Source of the DNA: M0103 sp040386155
GTDB taxonomy: Bacteria > Bacteroidota > Bacteroidia > Flavobacteriales_D > Crocinitomicaceae
Length of the DNA stretch: 64,000 bases
Direction: 5' to 3'
NCBI GenBank assembly: GCA_040386155.1
Contig: JAZKFZ010000002.1
Span: 186,001-250,000 of the forward strand
In this document: positions 1 through 8,912 of the stretch, one piece after another
Numbering within the stretch: position 1 is the stretch's first letter
Layout of the letters: each line of letters begins with the position of its first letter
The notes under the pieces: generated by a model
Databases searched by the model: none
Told to the model about the DNA's origin: nothing
Seen by the model: the letters and a program-made list of their open reading frames with translations, nothing else
Made by a program: the position numbers and the translations under genes

Positions 1-2
1 AA

Positions 3-308
3 TACCTTTGTTCGAGAAATGGAAAAAATGTTGAATTCGGACGTCCAGATTTCTCCATGGCACAAGCTGGGTATATTCGCCAAAATGCGCAAAAAATAGT
101 AGATCGTCGTGAACAGAATTACCGTTATCCTGTTGAATCGCTCGCACGAAAACATAAAAGTCACACGGCGTATGAATTTGGCTATCTCTATCCTGTTTCC
201 AACCTTCACTTTTGGAAGCGTGAGGAAATGCAGGCACTGAAAAGTAAATGGAGTCCGTTTTACATGAATATCTTTGATTTACGAAAGATTATAGGTATCA
301 AGAATTAG
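3..308 (+). CDS. 3' end of an unidentified gene (5' end outside window)
   Basis: The reading frame is open from the first full codon (position 3) to a TAG at 306-308, so this is the C-terminal ~101 residues of a longer protein rather than a small gene beginning at the ATG at 57. The visible part is hydrophilic, rich in Arg, Lys, Tyr and aromatic residues, and has no signal peptide or membrane segment. It ends with a basic tail (DLRKIIGIKN). I do not recognise the family. It converges on the RCC1 gene, with a terminator hairpin between them. Confidence 0.55.
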   Translation, partial: YLCSRNGKNVEFGRPDFSMAQAGYIRQNAQKIVDRREQNYRYPVESLARKHKSHTAYEFGYLYPVSNLHFWKREEMQALKSKWSPFYMNIFDLRKIIGIKN

Positions 309-346
309 CATCGAGTAGTATATAGTGTATAATGCCCTAAAACAGG

Positions 347-395
347 AAAAGGTGCAAAGCGCTTATATTTCAAAGCACTTCACACCTTTTTTTTT
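347..395. terminator. Probable bidirectional rho-independent terminator
   Basis: GGTG (351-354) pairs with CACC (383-386). After a short internal loop AAG pairs with CTT, and GCTT (361-364) pairs with AAGC (373-376) around an 8-nt loop. A run of nine T follows (387-395) for the plus-strand gene. An A-run at 347-350 gives a weaker U-tract for the minus-strand RCC1 gene that ends at 407. It lies between two convergent genes. Confidence 0.7.
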
Positions 396-406
396 CAGGA
401 ATAGTG

Positions 407-3400
407 TTACTTGGTAACTACTAGTTTTAGGCTAGAAAATTTGTTATGATTCACTCCAGAGATAAAGTAAACTCCTGCTGCTAGATGGTCAACAGTATAT
501 GAATTGTTATTTAAACTAGTTAACATTAATTCATCCAAGATTTGTCCAAGTTCATTTTGGATAAAGTAAATTCCTTCTGTTGTGGATTTCACCGTAAACG
601 TCCCATTGTTTGGGTTTGGATAAACCATAAGACCGTTCATATTCAAATCATCAAGGCCTACATTGTCAATAAGCTGACAAGCGGAAGTATCGCTGCATCC
701 ATTCAAGGTTACAATCACTGAATAATCTCCATTAGTAGTTGGTGTAAAATTTTGATTTATTTCGTTTACAATTGGGTTCAATGCAGAACAATCAAACCAC
801 TGATAATTAGCACCAGATTGATCAGCAGTAAATGTTCCAAAATTGATGACACTTACACCTACATCAACAGAATTGACTGTAATCGCAACAGATGAGGTGT
901 TCTCACAACCATTTACATCGGTGCCGCTTACAGTATATGTATTTGAGCTTATTGGAAGAAATCCAATTCCGTCTGTCACACCGTTATCCCAAGTGTACGC
1001 TGAAGCACCTCCACCTGTTAAAAATAGGGTAGTGCCATCGTTCAGACAAACAGTCGTGCTTGATGCATTTGCATTCACATTGGGTAAAGGATTTACAGTT
1101 ACAGTAGTAGAAGCCGTATTGATGCAACCATTTGCATTTGTTCCAGTTACTGTATAACTTACTGTTGATGTTGGATTGAATGACACTCCATCAACAACTC
1201 CATTTGTCCAAGTATAACTTGCTGCACCTCCGCCTGTCAAGACTAATGATTGACCAGCACATAAACTTGTATTTGATGCATTTATAACAACAGTTGGCAA
1301 AGGATTAACAGTCACCAAAATCTGCGTTCGAACACTCGATCCACAAGTACTATCCTGCACATAAAAAGATGTATTGGTTGTCAAAACAGGAGTAGAAAAA
1401 CTTGATCCACCACCTAAATATGTTCCACCAGTCAACGCAGAATACCAACCTAGGCTTGCTATACCAGCAGCCGATAAGGTAGTGTTGTCTCCACTGCAAA
1501 TTGTTAAATTCAAACTTGAAGTTGTATTTGTTGGAGATATAGGAAGTGCGCATATACAATTGTATGTGTTAAGACTTATTGTATTTCCTGTTCCTAATTG
1601 TCCATTCACATTCGAACCCGTAACACAGAATAATTCTCGATCAGCTTTTATTGCAGCACTAAAACTTCCTCCACCAGTAATGTTAACCCAATTATTGTCT
1701 GTACCAATTTGTATTGGACTTAAGACTAAATTATTATTTCCATTACCTACTTCTCCTCCAAAATTTTGTCCGAAAGACCAGATATACCCATTCGATTTAA
1801 TTGTAACTCCATGCGTTTCACCCGCTGCAATTAGTAACCATTTGTTATCCGTTCCAACTTGCGTAGGAATTAATTTAGCTACTTGTGTTCCATCTCCCAA
1901 TTGACCAACACTATTATTACCCCATGACCAAAGGGTACCATCCGTTTTTTTCGCCAGGACACTATTTTGACCAGCTGATATACTATACCATTTCGTGTCT
2001 GTACCAATTTGAATAGGTGTATTTTTATTTATAGTTGTACCATCTCCTAACTGTCCGTTGGAACTATTTCCCCAAGCCCATAATGTACCATCCGACTTTA
2101 AGCCTAAACTGAAATTGCTTCCCGCACTTATGCTAACCCATTTATTGTCTGTTCCAATTTGAACAGGCGTTGTCTTTTGAATATTTGTACCATCACCTAA
2201 TTGTCCTGAAGTATTTCTTCCCCAGGCCCACAATGTTCCATCTGACTTCAATCCTAAGCTATGATCGAATCCGGCACTCATGCTAACCCACTTATTATCT
2301 GTTCCAACTTGAATAGGCGAAGTTTTTAAAACAACTGTACCATCTCCTAATTGCCCCTCAGGATTATTCCCCCAAGACCATAAGGTCCCATTTGCTTTTA
2401 AACCTAGACTGAAATATGCGCCAGTTTCGACACCCACCCATTGGTTGTCCGTCCCAATTTGTGTTGGATTATTTTTTTGCACTGTTGTTCCATCTCCTAC
2501 TTGACCATATGAATTTGCTCCCCATGCCCATAAAGTACCATTTGTTCTAAGTCCTACACTATGTGAATAGCCGTTTGAAATATCCAACCATTTGTCATCT
2601 GTACTAATTGAAATAGGTGATGAATTATTTATGAGTGTACCATCATTTAACTGTCCATAGTAATTATATCCAAAAGACCATAAACTACCGTCGGCTTTCG
2701 AGGCTACAGTGTGTCCTCCACAAGATGCTGAAATTAACACCCATTTGTTATCAGTGCCTATTTGAGATGGATTATTTGCAGTAGCTAATGTTCCAATACC
2801 AAGTTGACCAAACGAATTATTTCCCCATGCCCATGCGGTTCCATCAGACTTTAAAGCTGAGCTATGAAAACTACCTAAAGAGAGAACAGTCCATTTATTA
2901 TCCGTTCCAATTTGAATTGGAGAAAGTCTATCGATTGTGGTACCGTCGCCAATTTGTGCATACGAATTATTTCCCCATGCCCAAAGTGTTCCATCGGACT
3001 TAATTGCACCAGAAAAATTATTCCCTGCAGAAATAGTTACCCATTTGGTATCTGTTCCAATTTGAACTGGGCTAGCTCTATTAATGATTGTTCCGTCACC
3101 AATAGCCCCTGCAAGGTTAGCTCCCCAAGTCCAAAGTGTTCCATCTGATTTTAATCCCATACTATGATAACCACCTGAAATACTCACCCATTTGTTATCT
3201 GTTCCAATTTGCACGGGGCTCGTTCTATCTAACATAGTTCCATCACCCAAGCCACCGGCCCAGCCACTTCCCCATGACCAAAGTGTACCATCAGATTTCA
3301 ATGCAAGCGTATGATTGTATCCGGCTTCAACACTGATCCATTTATTATCCGTGCCTATTTGAACCGGACTGTTGCGTTGAAGGGTTGTGCCATCACCAAC

Positions 3401-3793
3401 TTGTCCTTGCGTATTTAAACCCCATCCCCAAATTGTACCATCTGACTTAAGACCGATGGAATGTTCGTATCCACCAGTAACACTTACCCATTTATTATCT
3501 GTACCTACTTGAACCATTGTGGAACGATCCATAGTTGTACCATCACCTAGCTGACCCCATTGATTTCTTCCACAGACCCATAAAGTGCCATCTTTAATTT
3601 CAAAGGTATGATCACCTGCGGCCGCAACTCGTTGATAATTGGATCTGTACAACGAAGATTTTTTACTATTTGCTCTATTCACCTGAGCTGAGGCATTAAT
3701 GACAACAACTAACATTGTCATTGTAAGAATTGTGTTTAGTACTTTTTTCATAACTCTTTTCATTTTTTGTTGAAGAATGGATTTAGGTCCCAT
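407..3793 (-). CDS. Secreted RCC1-repeat protein with Ig-like domains and T9SS type A sorting domain
   Basis: A signal peptide (hydrophobic about 18-33, cleavage after ASA at ~36) is followed by 14 tandem RCC1-type repeats of ~50 residues (about 57-765). Each repeat has the core LKSDGTLWAWG, then GQLGDGT and QIGTDNKWVSISAG. Two or three Ig-like modules of the CHU_C type follow (cores such as CAGQSLVLTGGG and YTWTNGV). The last ~75 residues form a T9SS type A sorting domain (VYPNPNNGTFTV, GVYFISG, KLVVTK end). Fourteen repeats equal two seven-bladed propellers. The protein should be exported by Sec, cross the outer membrane by T9SS and stay on the surface or be released. In-frame ATGs at 3763 and 3751 are alternative starts. 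It lies downstream of a LytTR-type two-component pair on the same strand. Ligand unknown. Confidence 0.88.
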   Translation of the reverse strand: MGPKSILQQKMKRVMKKVLNTILTMTMLVVVINASAQVNRANSKKSSLYRSNYQRVAAAGDHTFEIKDGTLWVCGRNQWGQLGDGTTMDRSTMVQVGTDNKWVSVTGGYEHSIGLKSDGTIWGWGLNTQGQVGDGTTLQRNSPVQIGTDNKWISVEAGYNHTLALKSDGTLWSWGSGWAGGLGDGTMLDRTSPVQIGTDNKWVSISGGYHSMGLKSDGTLWTWGANLAGAIGDGTIINRASPVQIGTDTKWVTISAGNNFSGAIKSDGTLWAWGNNSYAQIGDGTTIDRLSPIQIGTDNKWTVLSLGSFHSSALKSDGTAWAWGNNSFGQLGIGTLATANNPSQIGTDNKWVLISASCGGHTVASKADGSLWSFGYNYYGQLNDGTLINNSSPISISTDDKWLDISNGYSHSVGLRTNGTLWAWGANSYGQVGDGTTVQKNNPTQIGTDNQWVGVETGAYFSLGLKANGTLWSWGNNPEGQLGDGTVVLKTSPIQVGTDNKWVSMSAGFDHSLGLKSDGTLWAWGRNTSGQLGDGTNIQKTTPVQIGTDNKWVSISAGSNFSLGLKSDGTLWAWGNSSNGQLGDGTTINKNTPIQIGTDTKWYSISAGQNSVLAKKTDGTLWSWGNNSVGQLGDGTQVAKLIPTQVGTDNKWLLIAAGETHGVTIKSNGYIWSFGQNFGGEVGNGNNNLVLSPIQIGTDNNWVNITGGGSFSAAIKADRELFCVTGSNVNGQLGTGNTISLNTYNCICALPISPTNTTSSLNLTICSGDNTTLSAAGIASLGWYSALTGGTYLGGGSSFSTPVLTTNTSFYVQDSTCGSSVRTQILVTVNPLPTVVINASNTSLCAGQSLVLTGGGAASYTWTNGVVDGVSFNPTSTVSYTVTGTNANGCINTASTTVTVNPLPNVNANASSTTVCLNDGTTLFLTGGGASAYTWDNGVTDGIGFLPISSNTYTVSGTDVNGCENTSSVAITVNSVDVGVSVINFGTFTADQSGANYQWFDCSALNPIVNEINQNFTPTTNGDYSVIVTLNGCSDTSACQLIDNVGLDDLNMNGLMVYPNPNNGTFTVKSTTEGIYFIQNELGQILDELMLTSLNNNSYTVDHLAAGVYFISGVNHNKFSSLKLVVTK

Positions 3794-3902
3794 TTTTAGA
3801 ACAAGTATACATGGAAGAGCTCACAAAAAAAGGCCACATTTGTAAGTGACCCTTGCTAATTGATAAGTGATGAATGATACTTTGTAAGCGATTTTTTTCT
3901 GT

Positions 3903-4649
3903 TTAGAGTTTTGATAAAAGTTCAAGAACTTGTTCCTTCTTGCGCTGCGAAACGGGAATTTCTTGATTATTCTCAAGAATCAAGGATCCTCCATCCGCTT
4001 TTGTGAATCGAAGTATTTTTTTGATGTTCACTAAATGCGAGTGATGGGTGCGAATGAAGCCGTGAGTTTCTAGTAAAGCTTCATATTCTTTCAATGATTT
4101 ACTTACTAAAATTTTGGAACCATCCATTAAATGAAAAGTGGTGTATGAACCTTCCGCTTCACAATTGAATATATCAGCAATTTTGACGAAATAAATAGAC
4201 TTATTGTCTTGCAGTACAATTTTCTGGTCAGCAGACTTCATCTCTAACAAAGAACTTTTAAGAACGTCCAGTTGCTGAGAAATATTTTTTGATTGAAGGG
4301 CTTCACTCACTTTTTCAAGCGCCACGACTAATTCATCTGAATCTATTGGCTTTAAAAGAAAATCAATTGCGCTTAATTTGAAAGCTGTTACTGCATATTT
4401 ATCAAATGCTGTAATAAATATAAGTTGAAAATTAACCTTATCCAGTCGTTTGATCAAGTCAAATCCAGTTCCGTCATCCATTTCAACATCTAAAAAAACA
4501 ACGTCTGGATGAATCGTATTTATAGCCAATAATCCCGATTCGACGCCAACAGCCTCATGCACTTCTGAAACAAATTGGCTCAACTTTTTTAGTTGATTAA
4601 CCAATCCATTTCGGATATTGTCTTCGTTATCAATAACTAATACTTTCAA
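3903..4649 (-). CDS. LytTR-family response regulator
   Basis: The receiver domain (1-~120) has the acidic pair E9/D10, phospho-acceptor D54 in VFLDVEMDDG, T80 and K100 (FLLKPID). It is joined to a LytTR DNA-binding domain (about 141-246) with the typical FNCEAEGSYTTFHL and FIRTHHSHLVNIKKI motifs. The length of 248 aa is normal. The start codon is TTG at 4649; the conserved MKVLVIDNED beginning fits this start and no ATG is suitable. It lies 58 bp downstream of the histidine kinase gene, so the pair is probably co-transcribed. LytTR regulators bind direct repeats upstream of targets. The neighbouring RCC1 gene is a candidate target by position only. Confidence 0.92.
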   Translation of the reverse strand: MKVLVIDNEDNIRNGLVNQLKKLSQFVSEVHEAVGVESGLLAINTIHPDVVFLDVEMDDGTGFDLIKRLDKVNFQLIFITAFDKYAVTAFKLSAIDFLLKPIDSDELVVALEKVSEALQSKNISQQLDVLKSSLLEMKSADQKIVLQDNKSIYFVKIADIFNCEAEGSYTTFHLMDGSKILVSKSLKEYEALLETHGFIRTHHSHLVNIKKILRFTKADGGSLILENNQEIPVSQRKKEQVLELLSKL

Positions 4650-4707
4650 GTGATTTTTTTTTCAAAAGTACTAAAAGCTTTGCGCTTAGTGTAAAATAGA
4701 GCTGTAC

Positions 4708-6630
4708 TTATTTCAAGAAAGGTAAAAAAACAATAATTTCTACCCCGGTATTTTGATGGTTCACTAATTCAAAACTAGCCGAAGATTTATATTGCTCATT
4801 TAGTAAAAGGAGTCTTTCTCTAACGATTTGCGTCGCTCTGGAAGGATAAGATTTGATTGAATCAGTCGATTTTATCCCTTCACCATTATCTTTACAAACT
4901 ACTTTTAATTGCGTGCTTTCCATATAAAATCCTATTGAAAGCATTCCTTTATGTCCTATATTTTTAAAGCCGTGCTCAATTGTGTTTTCAATAAACGGTT
5001 GCAGTAGCATACTAGGAATTTTAAGTTCGTCCAACGCTAAATTGTCCGAGAAAATAATTTCATAATCAAATTTTGATGGATACCTTGTTTTCTGTAATTC
5101 AATATAATTTTGAATAAAATCAATTTCTTCTTCAATAGACACCAATTCATCGTATGTGCTTTCAAGCGATTGTCGCATGATCTTAGAGAACTTAGCAATC
5201 AATCGAGGTACATCTTTTTGTTTAGTATCGACTTCAGATAAAGCATGAATAGATGCTAATGCATTAAAAAAGAAATGGGGATTCATCCTAGCTCTATTCA
5301 GCCGTTGTTCAGTTTCTAGTAACTTAAATTTATTCTTCAAAACAGATTGGCGATAAAAGAAAACAATGATAACAATCACTAAAATTGTAATAATTATTCC
5401 GACAATCAAGAATTTAACATTCAAGGCTGCCAATTCATTCTCTTTATTTAATTCACTTATTTTTTTCTCGTTTTCGACTTTTTGATACTTTTGATTCAGT
5501 TCATTTATTGAGGCACTTTTTTCCACATCAAACACACTGTCTTGCAAAAACTTCAAGCGTTGCAATCCCTCTAATGCCACTTCAAAATTTCCCACTACCT
5601 TGTTGTACTCATATACTCTTTCATAGTAGGCCATTTCATAGTAAACATCCTTAATTCGATCTACTTCAATTTTTACTGAGTCCAAATAGATAAGTGCATC
5701 TGTATGATTACCCAAAAGATTGGAACAGTCACTGTACTTTAAATAGCTCATGATGATTTCACCTGGTAATAAGTAAGATCGGTATTTAAAGGACTCTTTA
5801 CAATATTCAAGTGATTTAGCGTATTCAGCCTTCATAAAATAGGCGTCCGAAATGGAATTATAAATCTGACTTGCTCGTGGATAGTATCCTAATTCTTTCA
5901 TTAAAACGAGCGCTTTCTTTGCACAATAAATTGTGCTATCTAAATAATTCAATGATCGATCATCCACTTGAATTTGTGTGTACAATCCTGAAAGCGAATT
6001 GTAAAGGGTCATTTTTGTATACGGATCAGAAATTTTAGTGATTAAATTCCTTGCTTTATTCTTATAAAGAACTGCATCATCAGCTTGATTTTCACTTGAA
6101 AATAATGCAGATAATTTACAGTATGAAAATGCTAAACCATCGTAATACTTCTCACGATCGAAAATTTTAACGGCCTTTAAAAAGAATTCAACAGCATGTT
6201 CATTATCATTCGTTGCGTAATAGCAAAATCCCAAATGATTATAAACATCACCTTCAAGTATGCTGTCATCCAACTTTTTAACGCTTGGAATTATTTCGTG
6301 CAAAATAACCAGTGAAGCTTTAAAATCGCCTTTTTGCTCAAGTGCGATTGCTTGGTGAAAGAGTGATTTGTTAATTCCTCGTTGATTATTTATTTTGTTG
6401 GACAGCGTTAGTGCATAGTCAGCATACAATAGTAGCGAATCTGCTAAGCCGTATTTTTCTGCATATAGCGTCCCAATCTTTAGATATTGATCAATCTTTT
6501 TTCCATTTTCTAACTTCGCTAATTGAATTTTTAGTTGTTCGGGTTCTTGTCCAAAACATGTAAAAAATGCGGTGGTTAAAATGAACAAAATCAATTGTGC
6601 AGAATTTAGATGGAATGTCACTACCTTCAT
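4708..6630 (-). CDS. LytS-type sensor histidine kinase with TPR sensor region
   Basis: A signal-like N terminus (residues ~8-27) leads into a periplasmic region of TPR-like helical repeats (about 40-370), then a coiled coil (~375-405) and a single membrane segment (407-426). The His_kinase domain follows, with phospho-acceptor H452 in MNPHFFFNALASIHAL, then an HATPase with N-box QPFIENTIEHG (N549) and G-box DNGEGI (581-586). This TPR-TM-His_kinase layout is common in Bacteroidota and pairs with LytTR regulators, as here. The signal is unknown; TPR repeats suggest a protein partner in the periplasm. The start ATG at 6630 puts the hydrophobic signal right at the N terminus. Confidence 0.92.
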   Translation of the reverse strand: MKVVTFHLNSAQLILFILTTAFFTCFGQEPEQLKIQLAKLENGKKIDQYLKIGTLYAEKYGLADSLLLYADYALTLSNKINNQRGINKSLFHQAIALEQKGDFKASLVILHEIIPSVKKLDDSILEGDVYNHLGFCYYATNDNEHAVEFFLKAVKIFDREKYYDGLAFSYCKLSALFSSENQADDAVLYKNKARNLITKISDPYTKMTLYNSLSGLYTQIQVDDRSLNYLDSTIYCAKKALVLMKELGYYPRASQIYNSISDAYFMKAEYAKSLEYCKESFKYRSYLLPGEIIMSYLKYSDCSNLLGNHTDALIYLDSVKIEVDRIKDVYYEMAYYERVYEYNKVVGNFEVALEGLQRLKFLQDSVFDVEKSASINELNQKYQKVENEKKISELNKENELAALNVKFLIVGIIITILVIVIIVFFYRQSVLKNKFKLLETEQRLNRARMNPHFFFNALASIHALSEVDTKQKDVPRLIAKFSKIMRQSLESTYDELVSIEEEIDFIQNYIELQKTRYPSKFDYEIIFSDNLALDELKIPSMLLQPFIENTIEHGFKNIGHKGMLSIGFYMESTQLKVVCKDNGEGIKSTDSIKSYPSRATQIVRERLLLLNEQYKSSASFELVNHQNTGVEIIVFLPFLK

Positions 6631-6931
6631 ATTTGTTTAATTGTCACGTTAAAAATAAGGATTAAGTTGAATCCATCCGAAAAAGAAAAAAAATGGCATT
6701 ATTCGTATAATTGATTTAACTTGAAATAGATCTTAATTCGCGAAAAATTGTATATCTTTCCTTTACAGTGATGCTTTATGTTTTAAATCAATATGACGTG
6801 GCAACTATTCCATGCGAGGTGTTTGATTTTTTGAAGTTCAGAGGCTTGAAACTTTTTTGTATTAACTTGTTTCTTTTAAAAGTAACTTTTTCTCGTTTCA
6901 TCAAACTTACATTAGAACATCGACAAAAAAG
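6631..6931. promoter_or_regulatory. Divergent intergenic region between kinase and ECF sigma genes
   Basis: This 301-bp A+T-rich stretch holds no convincing gene or RNA. It must contain both the minus-strand kinase promoter and the plus-strand sigma-factor promoter. Weak candidates are TTTG at 6856-6859 with TAACTTTT at 6883-6890 (spacer 23) before the sigma gene, and an isolated TATCTTTC at 6753-6760. Neither is a good consensus match. The sigma gene may use its own sigma-specific promoter, as ECF genes often do. Confidence 0.4.
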
Positions 6932-7453
6932 ATGACAAAAACGAAACAAGAACATTTTCTAAAACTCTACGAACCAATTCATGATAGGTTCGAACGCTTC
7001 TGCAGGGCAAGAGTTTTTGGAGATATGGACTATCGCGATTTAATGAACGAAACCTTGTTGGTGGCGTTTAACAAATTCGATTCACTTCGTTCTGAATCAG
7101 CATTTTTGTCCTTTTTGTTTGGAATTAGTGTTCGAATTATTGGTAATCAGCTTCAAAAAAAGAAAGAGCAGCGTTTTTCACGTGATTGGATAGAGCCAAC
7201 AGATTTTGGGGATCAAACACTAGAACGTGCAGATGTCTATTTTCTCCATCAAGCTTTAGCAAATTTACCTGAAGAACAACGAGAGTGTTTAATACTTTTT
7301 GAAATTTCAGGGTTTAGCATTAAGGAAATTATGGAGATTCAAAGTTCATCTGAATCAGCAGTAAAGCAACGATTAAAACGAGGTCGCGAACGACTTACGG
7401 AACTTGTGACTTTTGAAGCTAAAGTAGATAAAAAGGAGGGAATAAATGGATAA
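6932..7453 (+). CDS. ECF-type RNA polymerase sigma factor
   Basis: The 173-residue protein has a sigma region 2 (about 10-85, with MDYRDLMNETLLVAFNKFD and the helix around FLSFLFGISVRIIGNQ) and a sigma region 4 helix-turn-helix (about 112-160, LPEEQRECLILFEISG and SESAVKQRLKRGRERL). There is no region 1 or 3, which marks the ECF class. The stop overlaps the start of the next gene by 8 bp (7446-7453). That gene has a cytoplasmic N terminus followed by one membrane segment, the layout of an anti-sigma factor. The pair should form a membrane-controlled switch. The regulon is unknown. Confidence 0.92.
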   Translation: MTKTKQEHFLKLYEPIHDRFERFCRARVFGDMDYRDLMNETLLVAFNKFDSLRSESAFLSFLFGISVRIIGNQLQKKKEQRFSRDWIEPTDFGDQTLERADVYFLHQALANLPEEQRECLILFEISGFSIKEIMEIQSSSESAVKQRLKRGRERLTELVTFEAKVDKKEGING

Positions 7454-8759
7454 AGAAAACAAGTTGAATCAATTATTTGAGTCGGCGAGAAACGAACAGC
7501 CACTCCATTCTTTTGATGCTTTAAAACTTCAGTTTGAGCAAACTGTTGCTGCCACCAATACTTCATCATCTAGCAAGTCGATGTCAAAATTGTTTAACAT
7601 TAAAAACTTGATTATTATGATCGTATCAGTAAGTATGGTGGTTGCAATAGTAGTGTTAACTACAGGACAACCATATCAATCAAAAGTATCTTCAACTAAG
7701 AAGAATGAGAAGACAGAGAAAAAAGCTGAGCCTAATTTTGTATGCCACAGCGGAGGGTTTGTTTATGTTGATTTCCCAATTGAGAAAACTATCCACCGTG
7801 ACAATTCGGTCTCAATATACGACACGATTATCATCCAGCAGGAAAATATTGAAGAAGTCATGAGAGATACTGCAGGTTTGTATCCAGTTATACAGCCAGT
7901 AATTGCCAATGAAGAGTATGTGTTTCCACGATTAACTGCCGAGGAGGTGCAAGCCAATCACAAGCAAAAACGTGAAATGATCAAGTCGCTTGAAAAAATT
8001 GACAAAAAAACGTATAGTCATATTGCGAGCGGTTCGTTTGATTACAATGGTAAATTAACATCTGTTCAAACCTATTTAATTGGAAAAATGGAGGTGACGA
8101 ATCTTGAGTATCGAACATTTCTCTTTGATTTATTAATTCAAGAACGAAAGGAAGAGTTTTTGAAAGCGAAACCAGACCAAAGTCAATGGACTAAACTTTT
8201 TGTTGACACGAATAAGGCAATGGAGAATAATTATTTTTCGCATGAGGCGTACAACGATTATCCGGTTGTCAACATTAGTAGAGAAGGTGCTGAAATGTAC
8301 TGTAAATGGCTGACGCAGGAATTAAATAAGATGCTAGTTGCTAAAGGAAAAGATCCCTATAATGATTTGCGAATTCCAACAAGGGAAGAGTGGGTGATGG
8401 CCGCATCATACGAAGGGAAAGTAGGTCCGTATCCATGGAATGGAGAATTTCCAAGAAATAGCAAAGGTTGTTATTTAGCCAACTTTAAGCCAATAGAAGG
8501 TTATAAATGGGATGGTGCATTTTTTACTGCCAAAGTTAATTCCTACCTACCAAACGATTTTGGTTTGTTCAATATGGCCGGAAACGTTGCTGAGATGGTC
8601 TATGATGACATTTCAATAAAATCTGCTGGAACTGCTGGTGGTGGCTGGAATAGTCTGCTTGAGGAGATCAAAATTTTGGGTCCCGATTCAAACAAAGGAG
8701 TTACAGAGCCAAGGCCTGATATAGGTTTTAGAGTGGTGTGTACGTTTTTGAGTCATTAA
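7446..8759 (+). CDS. Membrane-anchored FGE/SUMF1-like protein, probable anti-sigma fusion
   Basis: Residues 1-~52 are cytoplasmic and have a short amphipathic stretch (LNQLFESARNEQPLHSFDAL) like the N termini of Bacteroidota anti-sigma factors. A single membrane segment follows (about 54-72), then a Lys-rich linker and a periplasmic FGE-sulfatase/SUMF1-like domain (about 190-435). Recognisable FGE motifs are MEVTNLEYRTFL, YPVVNISREGAEMYCKWL, RIPTREEW, FNMAGNVAEMV and the closing GFRVV. The catalytic cysteine pair that FGE enzymes carry near the C terminus is not seen: the GGGWN to GFRVV segment has no Cys. The domain is therefore probably a binding or structural module, as in the gliding proteins GldJ/GldK. 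Overlap with the sigma gene supports a role in controlling it. Alternative: an ordinary membrane FGE-like protein with a fortuitous N terminus. Confidence 0.8.
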   Translation: MDKENKLNQLFESARNEQPLHSFDALKLQFEQTVAATNTSSSSKSMSKLFNIKNLIIMIVSVSMVVAIVVLTTGQPYQSKVSSTKKNEKTEKKAEPNFVCHSGGFVYVDFPIEKTIHRDNSVSIYDTIIIQQENIEEVMRDTAGLYPVIQPVIANEEYVFPRLTAEEVQANHKQKREMIKSLEKIDKKTYSHIASGSFDYNGKLTSVQTYLIGKMEVTNLEYRTFLFDLLIQERKEEFLKAKPDQSQWTKLFVDTNKAMENNYFSHEAYNDYPVVNISREGAEMYCKWLTQELNKMLVAKGKDPYNDLRIPTREEWVMAASYEGKVGPYPWNGEFPRNSKGCYLANFKPIEGYKWDGAFFTAKVNSYLPNDFGLFNMAGNVAEMVYDDISIKSAGTAGGGWNSLLEEIKILGPDSNKGVTEPRPDIGFRVVCTFLSH

Positions 8760-8770
8760 ATCCGCGGCAC

Positions 8771-8897
8771 CTCGGCTCCGCTCGGTGTCCGCTCGGTGTC
8801 CGCTCGGCTCCGCTCGGTGTCCGCTCGACTGCGCTCGGTGACCGCAAGACTGCGCTCGGTGGCCGCAATTCGTAAACGGACATCGAGCGTAGCCGAG
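8771..8897. repeat. 21-bp tandem repeats inside a fold-back element
   Basis: Four ~21-bp units (8771-8791, 8803-8823, 8824-8844, 8845-8865) of the type CTCGGCTCCGCTCGGTGTCC+G, with one 11-bp half unit (8792-8802), form a G+C-rich array in an A+T-rich genome. An inverted copy at 8878-8897 matches the first unit at 18 of 20 positions, so transcripts can form a long hairpin. It lies between two convergent genes (stops at 8759 and 8913), where it may end transcription from both sides. It resembles the short G+C-rich palindromic repeats scattered between Bacteroidota genes. Confidence 0.8.
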
Positions 8898-8912
8898 ATG
8901 GAAGCCTTTAAC

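Noticed and set aside
843..1904. Long plus-strand open frames opposite the RCC1 gene
   Set aside because: They mirror the low-complexity repeats and Ig-like part of the minus-strand gene, which has a signal peptide, 14 clear repeats and a sorting domain.
8760..8912. CRISPR array reading of the tandem repeats
   Set aside because: Units adjoin without unique spacers, one is a half unit, and there is no cas gene.
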